From positions 1 through 64,000 of the forward strand of contig CAVXIF010000012.1 in the NCBI GenBank assembly GCA_963761775.1: a stretch of DNA of 64,000 nucleotides. The letters run 5' to 3'. The position numbers were made by a program, and so were the translations under genes. How positions within the stretch are numbered: the first letter of the stretch is position 1; every line of letters begins with the position of its first letter. The notes beneath the pieces are model-generated. The model was not told where the DNA came from. It made no database searches and was given only the letters and a program-made list of their open reading frames with translations. This DNA comes from Parerythrobacter_A sp963761775. GTDB lineage: Bacteria; Pseudomonadota; Alphaproteobacteria; Sphingomonadales; Sphingomonadaceae. Positions 1 to 8,997 of this stretch are shown here, in pieces.

Positions 1-676
1 GGTCCGGAATTTGCACAATATCTTGGCAATTTGAATTGCATTATTTTCTGATTATCTGGCGCGGCAGAAGGTGCAGACGAACCACTTGGCTTTATACACA
101 TTGGAACAACTCCCCGTCATCCCGCCCGCCGCCTACGCACGCTCATTCAGCCCCAAGACCGCCGCGCAGATCGTGCAGGAGGCGGTGCTTGAGCTGACCT
201 ATACCGCGCACGATATGGCCCCCTTCGCCCGCGATATGGGCCATGTGGATACCGACGGTGAAGTGTTGCCGCCCTTCGCATGGGACGAGGACCGGCGGCT
301 CGCCTTACGCGCCAAGCTCGATGCGCTGTATTTCATCCTCTATGGCATTTTCAATCCCGATCTGCCAGGCCATAAAGCAGCACAAGCCCGCGACGACATC
401 CGCTACATCTACTCCACCTTCCCGATTGCGGAGCGCGAGGAAACCAAACGCTGGGGCACTTACCGCAGTCGTGAGCTGGCGCTGTCATGGGTCAACGCCT
501 TGCTGGCAGGCCAACCGGATGCGCCGGTTGAAGGTCCGACGCGCAAACCGCTAAAAACACCTCGTCGGCAGTTCGTCCACGTTCGTGCAGTAGTTTGTTG
601 CCTTTTTATAGTTCGTTTATTTAACGGGTATCTTGACGGCAAAACCAGAGCCCTTCGACCAGCGCGGCAAATTTAG
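1..676 (+). pseudogene. C-terminal end of a large Eco57I/PglX-type N6-adenine DNA methylase (partial)
   Basis: Only the 3' end is in the window. Translation begins in frame 1 (GPEFAQYLGNLNCIIF), hits a stop near base 49, and resumes one frame over as SDYLARQKVQTNHL...LEQLPVIPP. This block, followed by LTYTAHDMAPFARDMG, LDALYFILYGI and IRYIYSTFPI, is the usual tail of the 1000-1600-residue adenine methylases found in type IIG, BREX and DISARM-like loci. The catalytic NPPY domain would lie upstream and is not visible. After about residue 155 the frame stops looking like a methylase; a further shift would end the protein near 554 rather than 676. It converges on the HTH/Dam gene. Family placement is from remembered motif resemblance. 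Which defence system it belonged to cannot be told from this piece. Confidence 0.6.
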
Positions 677-1505
677 CCCGTTGCTCCTCGCTGGTGCCCA
701 GTGCGACCAACATGAGTGAAAACGGTGTGCTCTGCGCTTTTCCGGTTCGAGCTTAGAAACTTGATGCGTCCTGACAGCAAATTTATGTCTGCATCTTTAC
801 TAAGCGTCTGCTGGAAGAATGAAGAATCCGGACGGACAGGGCACAAGGCATACAACGGTATCGACATTGCCTGCCTTCCATTGCTCGTGTGCTCTTCGTA
901 GCCATACAAGCAATGAGGAGTATGGAGGATTGACGAAGGCAAACCTGCCCGACCAGTCTTCCTTCAGCCCATCGCCGCCTTCGCTGAAAATGATCTTTCG
1001 TTTCGCGATAACCGGACTTAGCGGATGCGCGCAGGGATCAAGATCAACGGCGCCAAACGACGCATAGATATGCTGCATGAAATCATCAGGGGTAAAACGG
1101 CTGTCGCGGTCCTCTTTCTTGCTTTTACCCCAATAGGATCGCTCTTTCTCGCGGCGTTTTTACCTTCGGCGCCAGAACGTCCAGCAGCCTGAACAGGCTT
1201 GCGAGGGACCCACCGCCGCTCTCGATCGCGCGGATGGTGCCCGAAGCGAGGCCCGTTCTTTTCGATAGCTTCGATATCGACCACTTCCGTTCGGCGGCAA
1301 TTACCAATTGCTCTGCAAGCGTTTCGCCCGGACCGAGGCCCGACAGCTGAAAATCCAGCGCGGCCATCGCTTCAATGAATGTTGCAATTGAGCCGGCCCC
1401 TTTCTCCAGTCTTTTGATCTGCTGGGCGCTGGTGCCAATCCGATCGGCGAGAGTTTTTTGCGACCAGCCGGAGCAACGGCGAGCTTCTTTCAGTGCATCA
1501 ATCAA
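627..1505 (-). pseudogene. HTH regulator fused to phage-type DNA N6-adenine methyltransferase (Dam family), three frameshifts
   Basis: The N-terminal 120 residues (1505 to 1125) contain two XRE-like helix-turn-helix units (SQKTLADRIGTSAQQIKRLE and SISKLSKRTGLASGTIRAIE). The frame breaks at a GGGG run near 1125. The next frame gives a linker (GKSKKEDRDSRFTPDDF) and then a Dam-type methylase with LDPCAHPLSP and the catalytic FVNPPYS motif (about 950). Further shifts near 840 and 700 are needed to read VRPDSSFFQQTLSKDADI, then SLMLVALGTSEEQRAKFAAL, and finally a stop at 627. The rebuilt protein is about 290 residues and contiguous in meaning. Proteins of this type occur on phages and plasmids, where they modify adenine in DNA. 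The start is a TTG at 1505. Whether the gene is dead or misread is open. Confidence 0.65.
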
Positions 1506-1815
1506 ATTATGAACTGTTTTGGGGTCACATTTTGTGCACGAGGCTTCTTTCCATCAACGATCAAAGGATCAGACAGATTTGAACATTGCGTGGGCTGATC
1601 CTGAGATTTCTCACCACGGCGGGACGGTGTGAAGTTCGATCACCCATTGCCTAAAGCCCGAAGGTCATCTGGATAATAAAGATCTCGGTAATTTGCTTTT
1701 GTGTAATAAAGTCTTCATTTGCTTCCTCCTTCCGGCATGAACAGACCTGTCCCGATGGCCGGATGCGCATCGGGATAGGATGAGTGGATTTGAAGGACGA
1801 TGGGTTCAGGCGGCA

Positions 1816-2414
1816 TCATCGAAGCGCTGCAGCGCCTCGTACGCTGACACTGATCGCCGTTTTCAGCGTCCGGCGGACAGCGGCGAGCTTGAGTTCGCTT
1901 ACATCGGCGAACTCCATCAGCTTCGGTTCCCGCGAAGGCCCAGACCGATGCCATCGATCACACGCTCATGGGCAGGGTCGCCGGCTGCCATTAAATCAAT
2001 AGCTTCTTCATAGGCGGCGGCCCGTTTGCATTGATCCAGAATTTCGTCAGGGGACACTGGACCTAGCGACTGGCCAGTTAACCCGGTGATTGTGCCGGTC
2101 CGCAACGTCGCCGCGTCTCGTTCGCGCCTTCGGATCGTGTCACTCGCGATCGAACGCATCACGCCAATGATAAAGGGCATGATGCCGAGGTTGGCAGGGC
2201 ATGAACGCGTGCTCAGGCTGCGCTCAAGTGCGTCCTGCAGAAGATCGTCCGGATCCATTTCTGCCGGGAACGCGAAATATCGGGCCATTCGCATAAGGCG
2301 CGAACCTGGCCCTATATCTAGGGACGAGAGCGCGGTTCCAAATTTGCTGTTTTGAAAGGACGGGTTTTTGACCCTTTGCCCATATATGCGCAGCCGATTT
2401 TGGAATTTGGACAA
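1816..2414 (-). pseudogene. Sigma-70-region-2-like protein of plasmid type, one frameshift
   Basis: Residues 40-120 (PDDLLQDALERSLS and FIIGVMRSIASDTIRRRER) resemble region 2 of sigma-70-like factors, including the DDLLQDA core that contacts RNA polymerase and an arginine-rich stretch that could touch the -10 element. The main frame stops at 1917, but a single shift near 1925 restores a coherent tail (PKLMEFADVSELKLAAVRRTL and ISVSVRGAAALR) ending at 1816, for about 198 residues. Similar sigma-like genes are known to me from sphingomonad plasmids. No clear region 4 was identified, so it may not be a complete sigma factor. An internal Met (MRMARYF, about residue 41) is an alternative start. 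Confidence 0.5.
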
Positions 2415-2884
2415 GCCTGTGCGTTTTTATTGGATTTATTTTTGTGCTGTGGGGTCTTGCTTCGCCATGATTGGTCCCGTTGCCGAACGGGATCACAATG
2501 ATGACGTCGCGATAATGCTGCCTGTTCATTTGGACCTCGAACGTATGTCGAGCCTACACTTCACAGTGTTTAGCGCGAACGCTGAGGCGACACCAAATTA
2601 GTCCAAAGGCTCGGGATGCTGTCCCGGCACGCGTAACTCGCCAATGAGGACCATTTACACGGTAGATACTTAAGGCACCCTGACCAATCATGGTGAATAT
2701 TTCGCACCGGACGGCTAACACTGTTTTTCTGACCTCCCATTTCGTAAGTTGGCGCAAAAATAGCGGCGTTATTACCTCGGCATATTTCGGTTGTCCGAAT
2801 TCGGACGATCGTGCGCATATCAGGGTAGAAACGAGTGAGATGGCCTAGACAGGGCGACATTGTGCCGCCCTGTCCAGTTCTGTC
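2415..2884. other. Intergenic, no gene recognised
   Basis: Short reading frames occur on both strands but none resembles a known family or has a convincing ribosome binding site. Base composition is more AT-rich than the chromosomal part. It probably holds the promoter of the sigma-like gene. Confidence 0.5.
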
Positions 2885-3614
2885 TTATGCAGCCTGCATA
2901 TATTCGCTCGCTATGGCGGATTGCAGATCGTTGGAGTAATCTGTCAGCGCTTCAAGCATAGGGTGATCAGGCCGCCGTCGCAAAAACCCGGCAATAAGGC
3001 TGATGACTGCAGGCGCGAAGCGAAGACCCTGCGTTCTCCCTGCGCCACCAACCAAGCGATCTTTGCGATTGCCAGCAGCAACGTATCCAGCTCGACGTGA
3101 CCGCGAAGATCGACCCACTCATCAGTCGATGTCGGCTGCGATACGGATGGCTTGGCAGCGACTAATGTCGCCGGCACGCCGATACGAAGCAGGACCTGAG
3201 CCAAGCTGCGACCAGGTCCGGCCTCCAGCTTTCAGCATAAGACCTAGATCCAAGTGCGGCCTCGGTCCTTTCCGGCCGGGCTGATCGGGTAAGCTGAAGC
3301 GGAAGCGTGAGTTGATGTTCCATGCTGGCCAGAACCAGCACCGGAATGTCAACGAGCCCGCCATAGGTAAGGACCGGCACGCCCTCGCGCATACGTATAT
3401 GATCGAACAGTTCGGATACGACCGCCTGTTCATCGCCATATCCATGCTCGTCCCAGCTGGACACAGCGCCTGTGGTCAGGCGGCCTTCGTCGTCGATCGC
3501 GAATTCAAATGTTGCCGCGGCGATAAGTCGTTTTACGGCAGTCGCCTGATGCTTCGATTTGCTGTCGATGTTTGCGGTGGGCTTCATGCAGATGTTCGTC
3601 CCATTTGAATTCAC
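2885..3614 (-). pseudogene. PolB-related 3'-5' exonuclease (DNA_pol_B_exo2-like), frameshifted
   Basis: Three overlapping minus-strand frames join into one protein of about 240 residues. They are FEFAIDDEGRL...LTYGGLVDIPVLVLASM (from 3614), then DLGLMLKAGGRTWSQL and VLLRIGVPATLVAAKPSV...WVDLRGHVELDTLLLAIAKIAWL (frames shift near 3240-3200), then LRFAPAVISLIAGFLRRRPDHPMLEAL (shift near 3030). The TYGG and DLRGHVELDTL blocks and the C-terminal ISLIAGFL segment fit the predicted exonucleases related to the PolB proofreading domain. These act on 3' ends of DNA and occur as stand-alone genes on sphingomonad plasmids and islands. The start is uncertain. Confidence 0.55.
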
Positions 3615-3686
3615 AGCTCAGTGGCAAGATAAGTCTTTGTCATTTTACTATTTTCCTTCAGCCAGAATGGCCACTTCCAACCACCT

Positions 3687-4284
3687 TCAGAATGAAATCA
3701 CCCTCTGCTCATCCAGCACACGCCACGCCTGAAACGCGCCCGTAGGGCGTCTTTATCAGGGTCCGCACCAAGACCTGCGCATACCCACGCTGTCCAGGGT
3801 GCCCTGCGCGCGGTCCGGGACCAGTCTGGCTTGTTCGATTTGGGGCCCGTCTAGTGCTGCGATTGGGATCGAATAATCGGCAGCGTATGCTTGCAGTGCA
3901 TTTTCGCGCATTAGTAGGATCTGATGCCTTTGAGTGACGCGGCTCGAATGGCCATTGCAGTGCCATTTGGTGCCGCAGCCAATGATGTCCGGGTTGCTAA
4001 ATCCGCCGGGTCGCTGTCTGTTTCATCGGCTGCGCGGACACCCAGCATCGGTATCAGGATGCAACAGTTCGAAAATGTCAGCGAAGGGATCGCCGCCGCT
4101 TGCTTCCGGTGGATAGACTTTATGATGCCGAACGAACGATACATCGGTTCCATTTTTGGAGGATGACTTCCAGCGCTCCGAATGCATGAATGCGCTGGCG
4201 TCCGTCATGTGGAGGCGGATAATGGACGTGCGCGAAGGCGATCACCCGTTCAGGGTGTGCGTAGATTGGGCGTAACGGGGGCAT
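3687..4284 (-). pseudogene. Unrecognised small protein, frameshifted
   Basis: The start at 4284 is well supported: AAGGAGG lies five bases upstream of ATG (MPPLRPIYAHPERVIAFAHV). The frame must change near 4140 to read VRHHKVYPPEASGGDPFADI, again near 4030 to read DPADLATRTSLAAAPNG, and near 3750 to end in QAWRVLDEQRVISF at 3687. That would be about 195 residues. I recognise no family. It lies between two other island genes on the same strand and may share their transcript. Confidence 0.35.
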
Positions 4285-4412
4285 GATTGCCTCCTTCCAA
4301 TGCAAAGCGGGCGACATCCGCAGATGCCGCCCGCAATCGGTTGGAAATGTATGTACGTGGTGGCGAGATACGCAGGGAGTCACCGCACTGCATCCGCTAT
4401 CGATGTGACCGG

Positions 4413-4915
4413 TCACCCGATGGTGCTGCTTTCCCAGCTTCCATCATCGACCGGTTCGAATGCAGCGATGGCCTCGGCCAGCTTTGGCCTTGCCGCGTTC
4501 CACCGCCGCTTCAATTCCTTGCGATGGGAAGCATGGTGTCTTTGTAGTAAACATAGCGATCGTTCACAAAGAACAGGCTCCGGCGGTCTTTCGACACCAG
4601 AACCAGCGCTTTGTCTTCCTGTGGACGCGCCGCCTCGACCGGGAGGATCTCAACGCCGACAGCGTTGCGGTGTATGACCACCAAACTGAAGGGTTCTGCG
4701 CTGCCCTTCTTCCAGAGCGACATCACTGTATCATGACGATTGTCGACGGCTTGGTGAGCCAGCGTCACGAACTTGCCGTCACTCACATTATCGATAGCGC
4801 CATACAGTATGGCAGCTGTGACACTGGGTCCGTCCGGGACGCCCATCTCGGCACGCAGCACGCGCGTAAAGGCCTCGCGCGGGCATAGGCCCGCGGCGGT
4901 GTGGGTATTGATCAT
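4413..4915 (-). pseudogene. Unrecognised protein of the island, one frameshift
   Basis: The frame from ATG 4915 (AAGGA about eight bases upstream) gives 134 residues beginning MINTHTAAGLCPREAF and containing VTLAHQAVDNRHDTVMSLW and RRSLFFVNDRYVYY. It stops at 4511, but a one-base shift continues it as KELKRRWNAARPKLAEAIAAF to a stop at 4413, giving about 167 residues with a helical, basic tail. I know no family for it. It is the gene immediately downstream of the DnaQ-like exonuclease on the same strand. Confidence 0.4.
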
Positions 4916-5044
4916 ATTGTTTTCCTTGATTGTGGTGACGACCTTCTCGGTCGGAGCTTTTTTCCATTCCTATGGACTGCTCGATTTCACCTGTAATTTT
5001 GGGACTGGACGGCCTTTGGTGGGCCGCCCGCCACTGCTCCAATA

Positions 5045-5976
5045 TCAGCGCTTGTAACGCGTCCCCCAGGTCAGGCGTTCGACATGAGGCCGCCCGGAAA
5101 ATGGCTTGAACGCGCGGGCATACCAGGCTTCCTCGAATTCGCGTTGATCGTCGGCTACCTCGGTCCACCACACCTTGCCGTTCCAACGCCAGCCCCGCTG
5201 CGCCTTGGCGACATTCTTGTAATCGTAGGGCAATCCTCTGGCTTCGAAGCGCCAGGTTGGCAGTTGCGCGTGATCCATGCATTCGGCCAGGACTGAACCA
5301 CCTGTCGGCGTTTCCGCATCCAGCAAGTTCACGAGACTAACGACATCCGCCATCGCGCGGTGCTTGACCGGATTGAACAGCCCGGATTGCATGAGCAGGT
5401 GATCCTGCTTGCAGCCGTCGAAGCCCCATCCTGACCAGGGTCCGCGTCCTGCATGGAACAGATCCAAGGCTTGTCCTTCAGGTCAGGAAGCAGGCGCTCG
5501 ACAAACGGCCGGTCGAAACGCGCATTATGGGCTACGATGTATCGACCGCGTTCAGCCGCTTGGCGATCTGGGTGGTGTTGATCGCCTGCCCATCCAGCAT
5601 CTCGTCGGTCAGACCGGTCAGCCGGATGATCTCGTCCGAAAGTGGGACGCCTGGAGTGCTGCCTTGCTTCGCCGCCGGTCGGTATCCGCACGATCCTTCC
5701 CAGTGCGTCGATTTTCGCACTCTGCCACTGCGATCTCGATGACCTTGTCGCGGTCAGGCTCGAGACCCGATTGGTTTCTGTGTCCAGCACAGCGATGGTC
5801 TCGGAACGGCTCGACCGGGTCGGCCAGCTTGGGCCAGTTGTCGAACTCGCGCACACGCCAGAGCGCTATGCATTGGTCGTCTGCGCGGTCATCAGCCGCT
5901 CCACGGCCGAGACCGCCTGCATCGTTGGGTTGTATTCATATTCACCTTTCGGTGACGTCGGCGACCGGGGAACCAT
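5045..5976 (-). pseudogene. DnaQ-like DEDDh 3'-5' exonuclease, several frameshifts
   Basis: The rebuilt protein is about 310 residues. It starts at ATG 5976 (AAGGA eight bases upstream; MVPRSPTSPKGEYEYNPTM) and passes through AVLDTET (Exo I, D-x-E). It continues with DKVIEIAVAE, LSDEIIRLTGLTDEMLDG, IVAHNARFDRPFVERLL (Exo II) and KHRAMADVVSLVNLL (Exo III, DEDDh type). The C-terminal 60 residues (NVAKAQRGWRWNGKVWWTEV) resemble the tail common in alphaproteobacterial DNA polymerase III epsilon-like nucleases. Frame changes fall near 5875, 5790, 5710, 5560 and 5450. Members degrade or proofread DNA 3' ends; on mobile DNA their role is unclear. Confidence 0.65.
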
Positions 5977-6274
5977 TTTCCATCCTTTTCCTACGTCACG
6001 AAAGGCGCTCGGCGGAGATCTTTCTCTTTTGCACATCGAAGCTTTGCCACTTTCCCAAAGTGAATTCAGGTAAGCCCTTTTTGCAGCCCAAAGAGGCTGC
6101 TCTTAGCTAGCACATCGCCCTATCCCAGAAGTTCCGCTTACGACCCAATAGCGGTCATTGAGTTAAACTCAGTATTGATGCTGACTATGCACCGAAGCGA
6201 ATGTAAGAAATTCATACAGGCTTTCGGTCAGGAATTGATTGAACATGGTCAACTAACCCTAGAGAAATGGGAAA

Positions 6275-6698
6275 ATGAAAAAGTTTGCTGTTTACTCAAT
6301 CCCGATGCTCATCGCAGCTTCGGCGGGCCTGTGGTGGTCGTCCTATGGGTCACTTAGTGAATTTGTCGATATCCACATCGCTGGTGATTATCATATGCTA
6401 GCAACGAGCGACGACTATCAGGAGATTTATAGCGAGAAGACTGACTTCGGTATTCGAATATCAGGTAGTTTGGTATAAGTCCGATGAGAAGTTTATTGCA
6501 GTGATCAAGAAGCAAGGAACCAATCTAGATCGAACATTTGGCCCCTGCGAATATTATGTGATCGACCACATAAATTCTCGTGAAATGTCACAGATCGCAC
6601 TGAATAAGGCACGACAAATCTTGCAAAATCAACCTCGACTGTATCGTTCCTTTAACAAGGCGGTAGGCGAAAGATGTAATCCGCCCATCGAGAGGTAA
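6275..6698 (+). pseudogene. Small exported or membrane-anchored protein of unknown function, one frameshift
   Basis: The protein begins MKKFAVYSIPMLIAASAGLW, a typical signal peptide or N-terminal anchor. The first frame stops at 6478. Shifting near 6450 reads FEYQVVWYKSDEKFIAVIKK and then EYYVIDHINSREMSQIALNK to a stop at 6698, giving about 140 residues. The composition is lower in GC than the chromosomal genes, suggesting recent acquisition. No family is recognised. Confidence 0.4.
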
Positions 6699-8386
6699 TC
6701 GATCCTAGCGTCCACTTCCACCCCATCAGCAGTCACGAGCAGGGCCAGTGCGCGACCCCAAAAGCGGCATGGCGGCTCTGCCCCCTCCTGAAAAACTCGT
6801 GGCATTCCGCTAACGACCCATTTGCGGACGTCCCGTGCGGGCTATACTGAACGCGAAATGATGTAACTGACGCGCCTTGTAATCTTATTGTCGATATACA
6901 CGGCTCATTTCTGCTGGGGCAAGAGCGAACGGCTGTCTCCTGATTACAGTAATCAAGAAGGCTGTTGCGAGTCTGAAAGTCTCATTCAAACAAACCCATG
7001 TTTTTGTTCATTACCTACACCAGCATCCACAACTTGGCAAAGCTTCGCGTCCAATTACCGTTCTTTTGCCGCTGTGATAATGATGATAACACCAGCATTT
7101 CTTAGCAGCCTATCTGGCATACACCATGCCATGGTTTCTGGGCGCGGTTCGCGTGCCGCGTTCGACGCTTATAGAGCACAGAGCCTGACGTCGAGTGGCC
7201 CACCCCAATTACAGTCTATCGCAGGCCGTAAGGGCAATGTTAGGAGCGACTGGCAGGATTGGCCGTACCAACACAAGAACCTGCCTTTACTGCAACGGTT
7301 CCCATTTACAAACGGTGTGATTTTTCACAATATATTTTTCTCGCAGATCCCAACTGAATCTCGTGCAACTCGCTCTCAAGCTCTTCAGCCAGACATCTCC
7401 TGCACGCGCTCCCCGTCGAATCTCGTTTCAATCATGCCGCTGGTCGTTGTCAAGCTGCCAAGCATTATAAATTCTCCAAACTTTAAGAAAATTATAATTC
7501 TCTCGTTGAAGAAATAATTCCAAAAAATTAACATTAATTTCCATTCCTCATATTTTGACTCGATTGACATCTACGGGAAACTCCTTTGGATAAAAGAAAA
7601 AACAAAAACAAACAGGTGCTTTGAAGGTTTCAAATAGACAATTCGTTCTTGATGTGTTGCCAACTCAAATCGATTAGCTGCCGAAGGGCGTCTGATTTCC
7701 AGGCAAATACAATTCCGAAAATCCTTTAGTTGACTCCCTATCCCGCATTCATTTCGATCGATATCAGAATCTCAAGTAAAGCTGAATTCAAAACACTTCA
7801 CCGAAAGTAGTATTTCTCCATCGTTCGTGACTGCACTACCCAGACAGGGCGGCTTCAGCCAGTCTTTATCGAAGTTCAATCACTGGAAGAGATTTCTCCG
7901 GGCACATATGAAGAGGATCAGACGGGTCTCAGGCCTGGCTTCTCCCATGTTTTGCCTCCGCTTGTGCGGAAGTCATTGCTTTAAGGCATCACGATGATAG
8001 CGGAACAGAAGTTGTTATGTACTTGATAGTGTCGCTTTCCTCAGGTGTCTATTCCACTCTTGATCTAAGTTTTTGGCTGAAATTACTGAGGTCCAAACTC
8101 TGCACACTCACACTATGCCATCAATCAACCTCGTTTTGGCTAAGATTTCAAAATTATTATGCTCTCTCATGCCATTTCGTTAACATCCACTTTTGCCACC
8201 TTATTCGGACATTGCGAGGGTGAGAAGAAGCTCTTGCCACCAGCAGCTACAACTTGAGAGATATGGATGGTCTCTTGTCGTCCTTCGCCTACGTGCGATC
8301 TTGTCTACTCCTCTACAATCTCATCTCCAGTCGGTCACAGATGACCACCTACGTTCACCAATGTGCACACACTTGAACACCTAGCG
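6699..8386. other. Low-GC stretch without an assignable gene
   Basis: This 1.7 kb is the most AT-rich part of the window. A plus-strand frame around 7805-7984 reads coding-like text (QPVFIEVQSLEEISPGTYEE), and minus-strand text near 8000-8260 (GRQETIHISQVVAAGGKSFF) also looks protein-like. Neither has a start, and both need frame changes. The 209-residue frame at 6888-7517 has no recognisable motif and no good ribosome site. I see decayed or misread coding DNA but assign nothing. Confidence 0.4.
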
Positions 8387-8564
8387 CTATAAAAGACCCT
8401 GATGTGCAATCTTTCTCACATGAAAAGCCCAGCGTTTGCCTTTATCAGCCAAACCTTTAACGCCAGCGTGGTGCAAACAACAATGTGAGCAACCCGGTTA
8501 CTTGACTTATCGTTAGCGGTGGCGCTGTTGGACCGATGGGTTCAGGGATTCCCGCTGATCCCAT
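8387..8564 (-). pseudogene. Possible short protein, frameshifted
   Basis: From ATG 8564 the text reads MGSAGIPEPIGPTAPPLTIS. After a shift near 8458 it continues as HAGVKGLADKGKRWAFHVRK to a stop at 8387, about 59 residues in all. The proline-rich start and basic end read like real protein, but there is no family match and no strong ribosome site, so this is tentative. Confidence 0.25.
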
Positions 8565-8590
8565 GAAAAAGCAAGCGGACGGATGCACCC

Positions 8591-8958
8591 TTAAAGCCCA
8601 CCCGTCAACAATGCCCGCACCAACGAGCTGAACATATCTTTCTGGCGGTAGAAATCGTCGAGCGACGCAGTATGTGATCCCGTCTCAGCCTTTTGCTAAG
8701 GCGGAGGGCCCGGAAGGCGCAAAGTCCCGCACATCGTTCACCTGTAAACATTTGCCGCAGAGACAGCCTATTTCTGTGGGTCGGCGTCTGGCGGGAAAGT
8801 GACCAGTTTGACACCTGCTCCTCAATAAATAATGACCCTAAGTCCTTCCGGCCCAGTGATTCGAAACAGCAGCAGTACGGACCTGTTGCCCATGGACACC
8901 CTGTGCCGGCGCGATGCATCGAACATTGAGCATCTCGCTCATTTGGCTGCAGGTTCAC
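8591..8958 (-). pseudogene. Unrecognised protein downstream of the relaxase, frameshifted
   Basis: Minus-strand text from about 8958 (RKDLGSLFIEEQ) moves through frame changes near 8780 and 8690 and ends in SLDDFYRQKDMFSSLVRALL at a stop at 8591. It lies directly behind the relaxase on the same strand, so it could be a mobilisation accessory gene, but I cannot name it. The start is not determined. Confidence 0.3.
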
Positions 8959-8997
8959 ACTGGACCGCGAAAGCGCACGTTGTACCGTCTTGGCTTT

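Noticed and set aside
6888..7517. 209-residue plus-strand frame in the AT-rich stretch
   Set aside because: No ribosome site, no motif, and low-complexity unlikely composition; AT-rich DNA can be open by chance in one frame.
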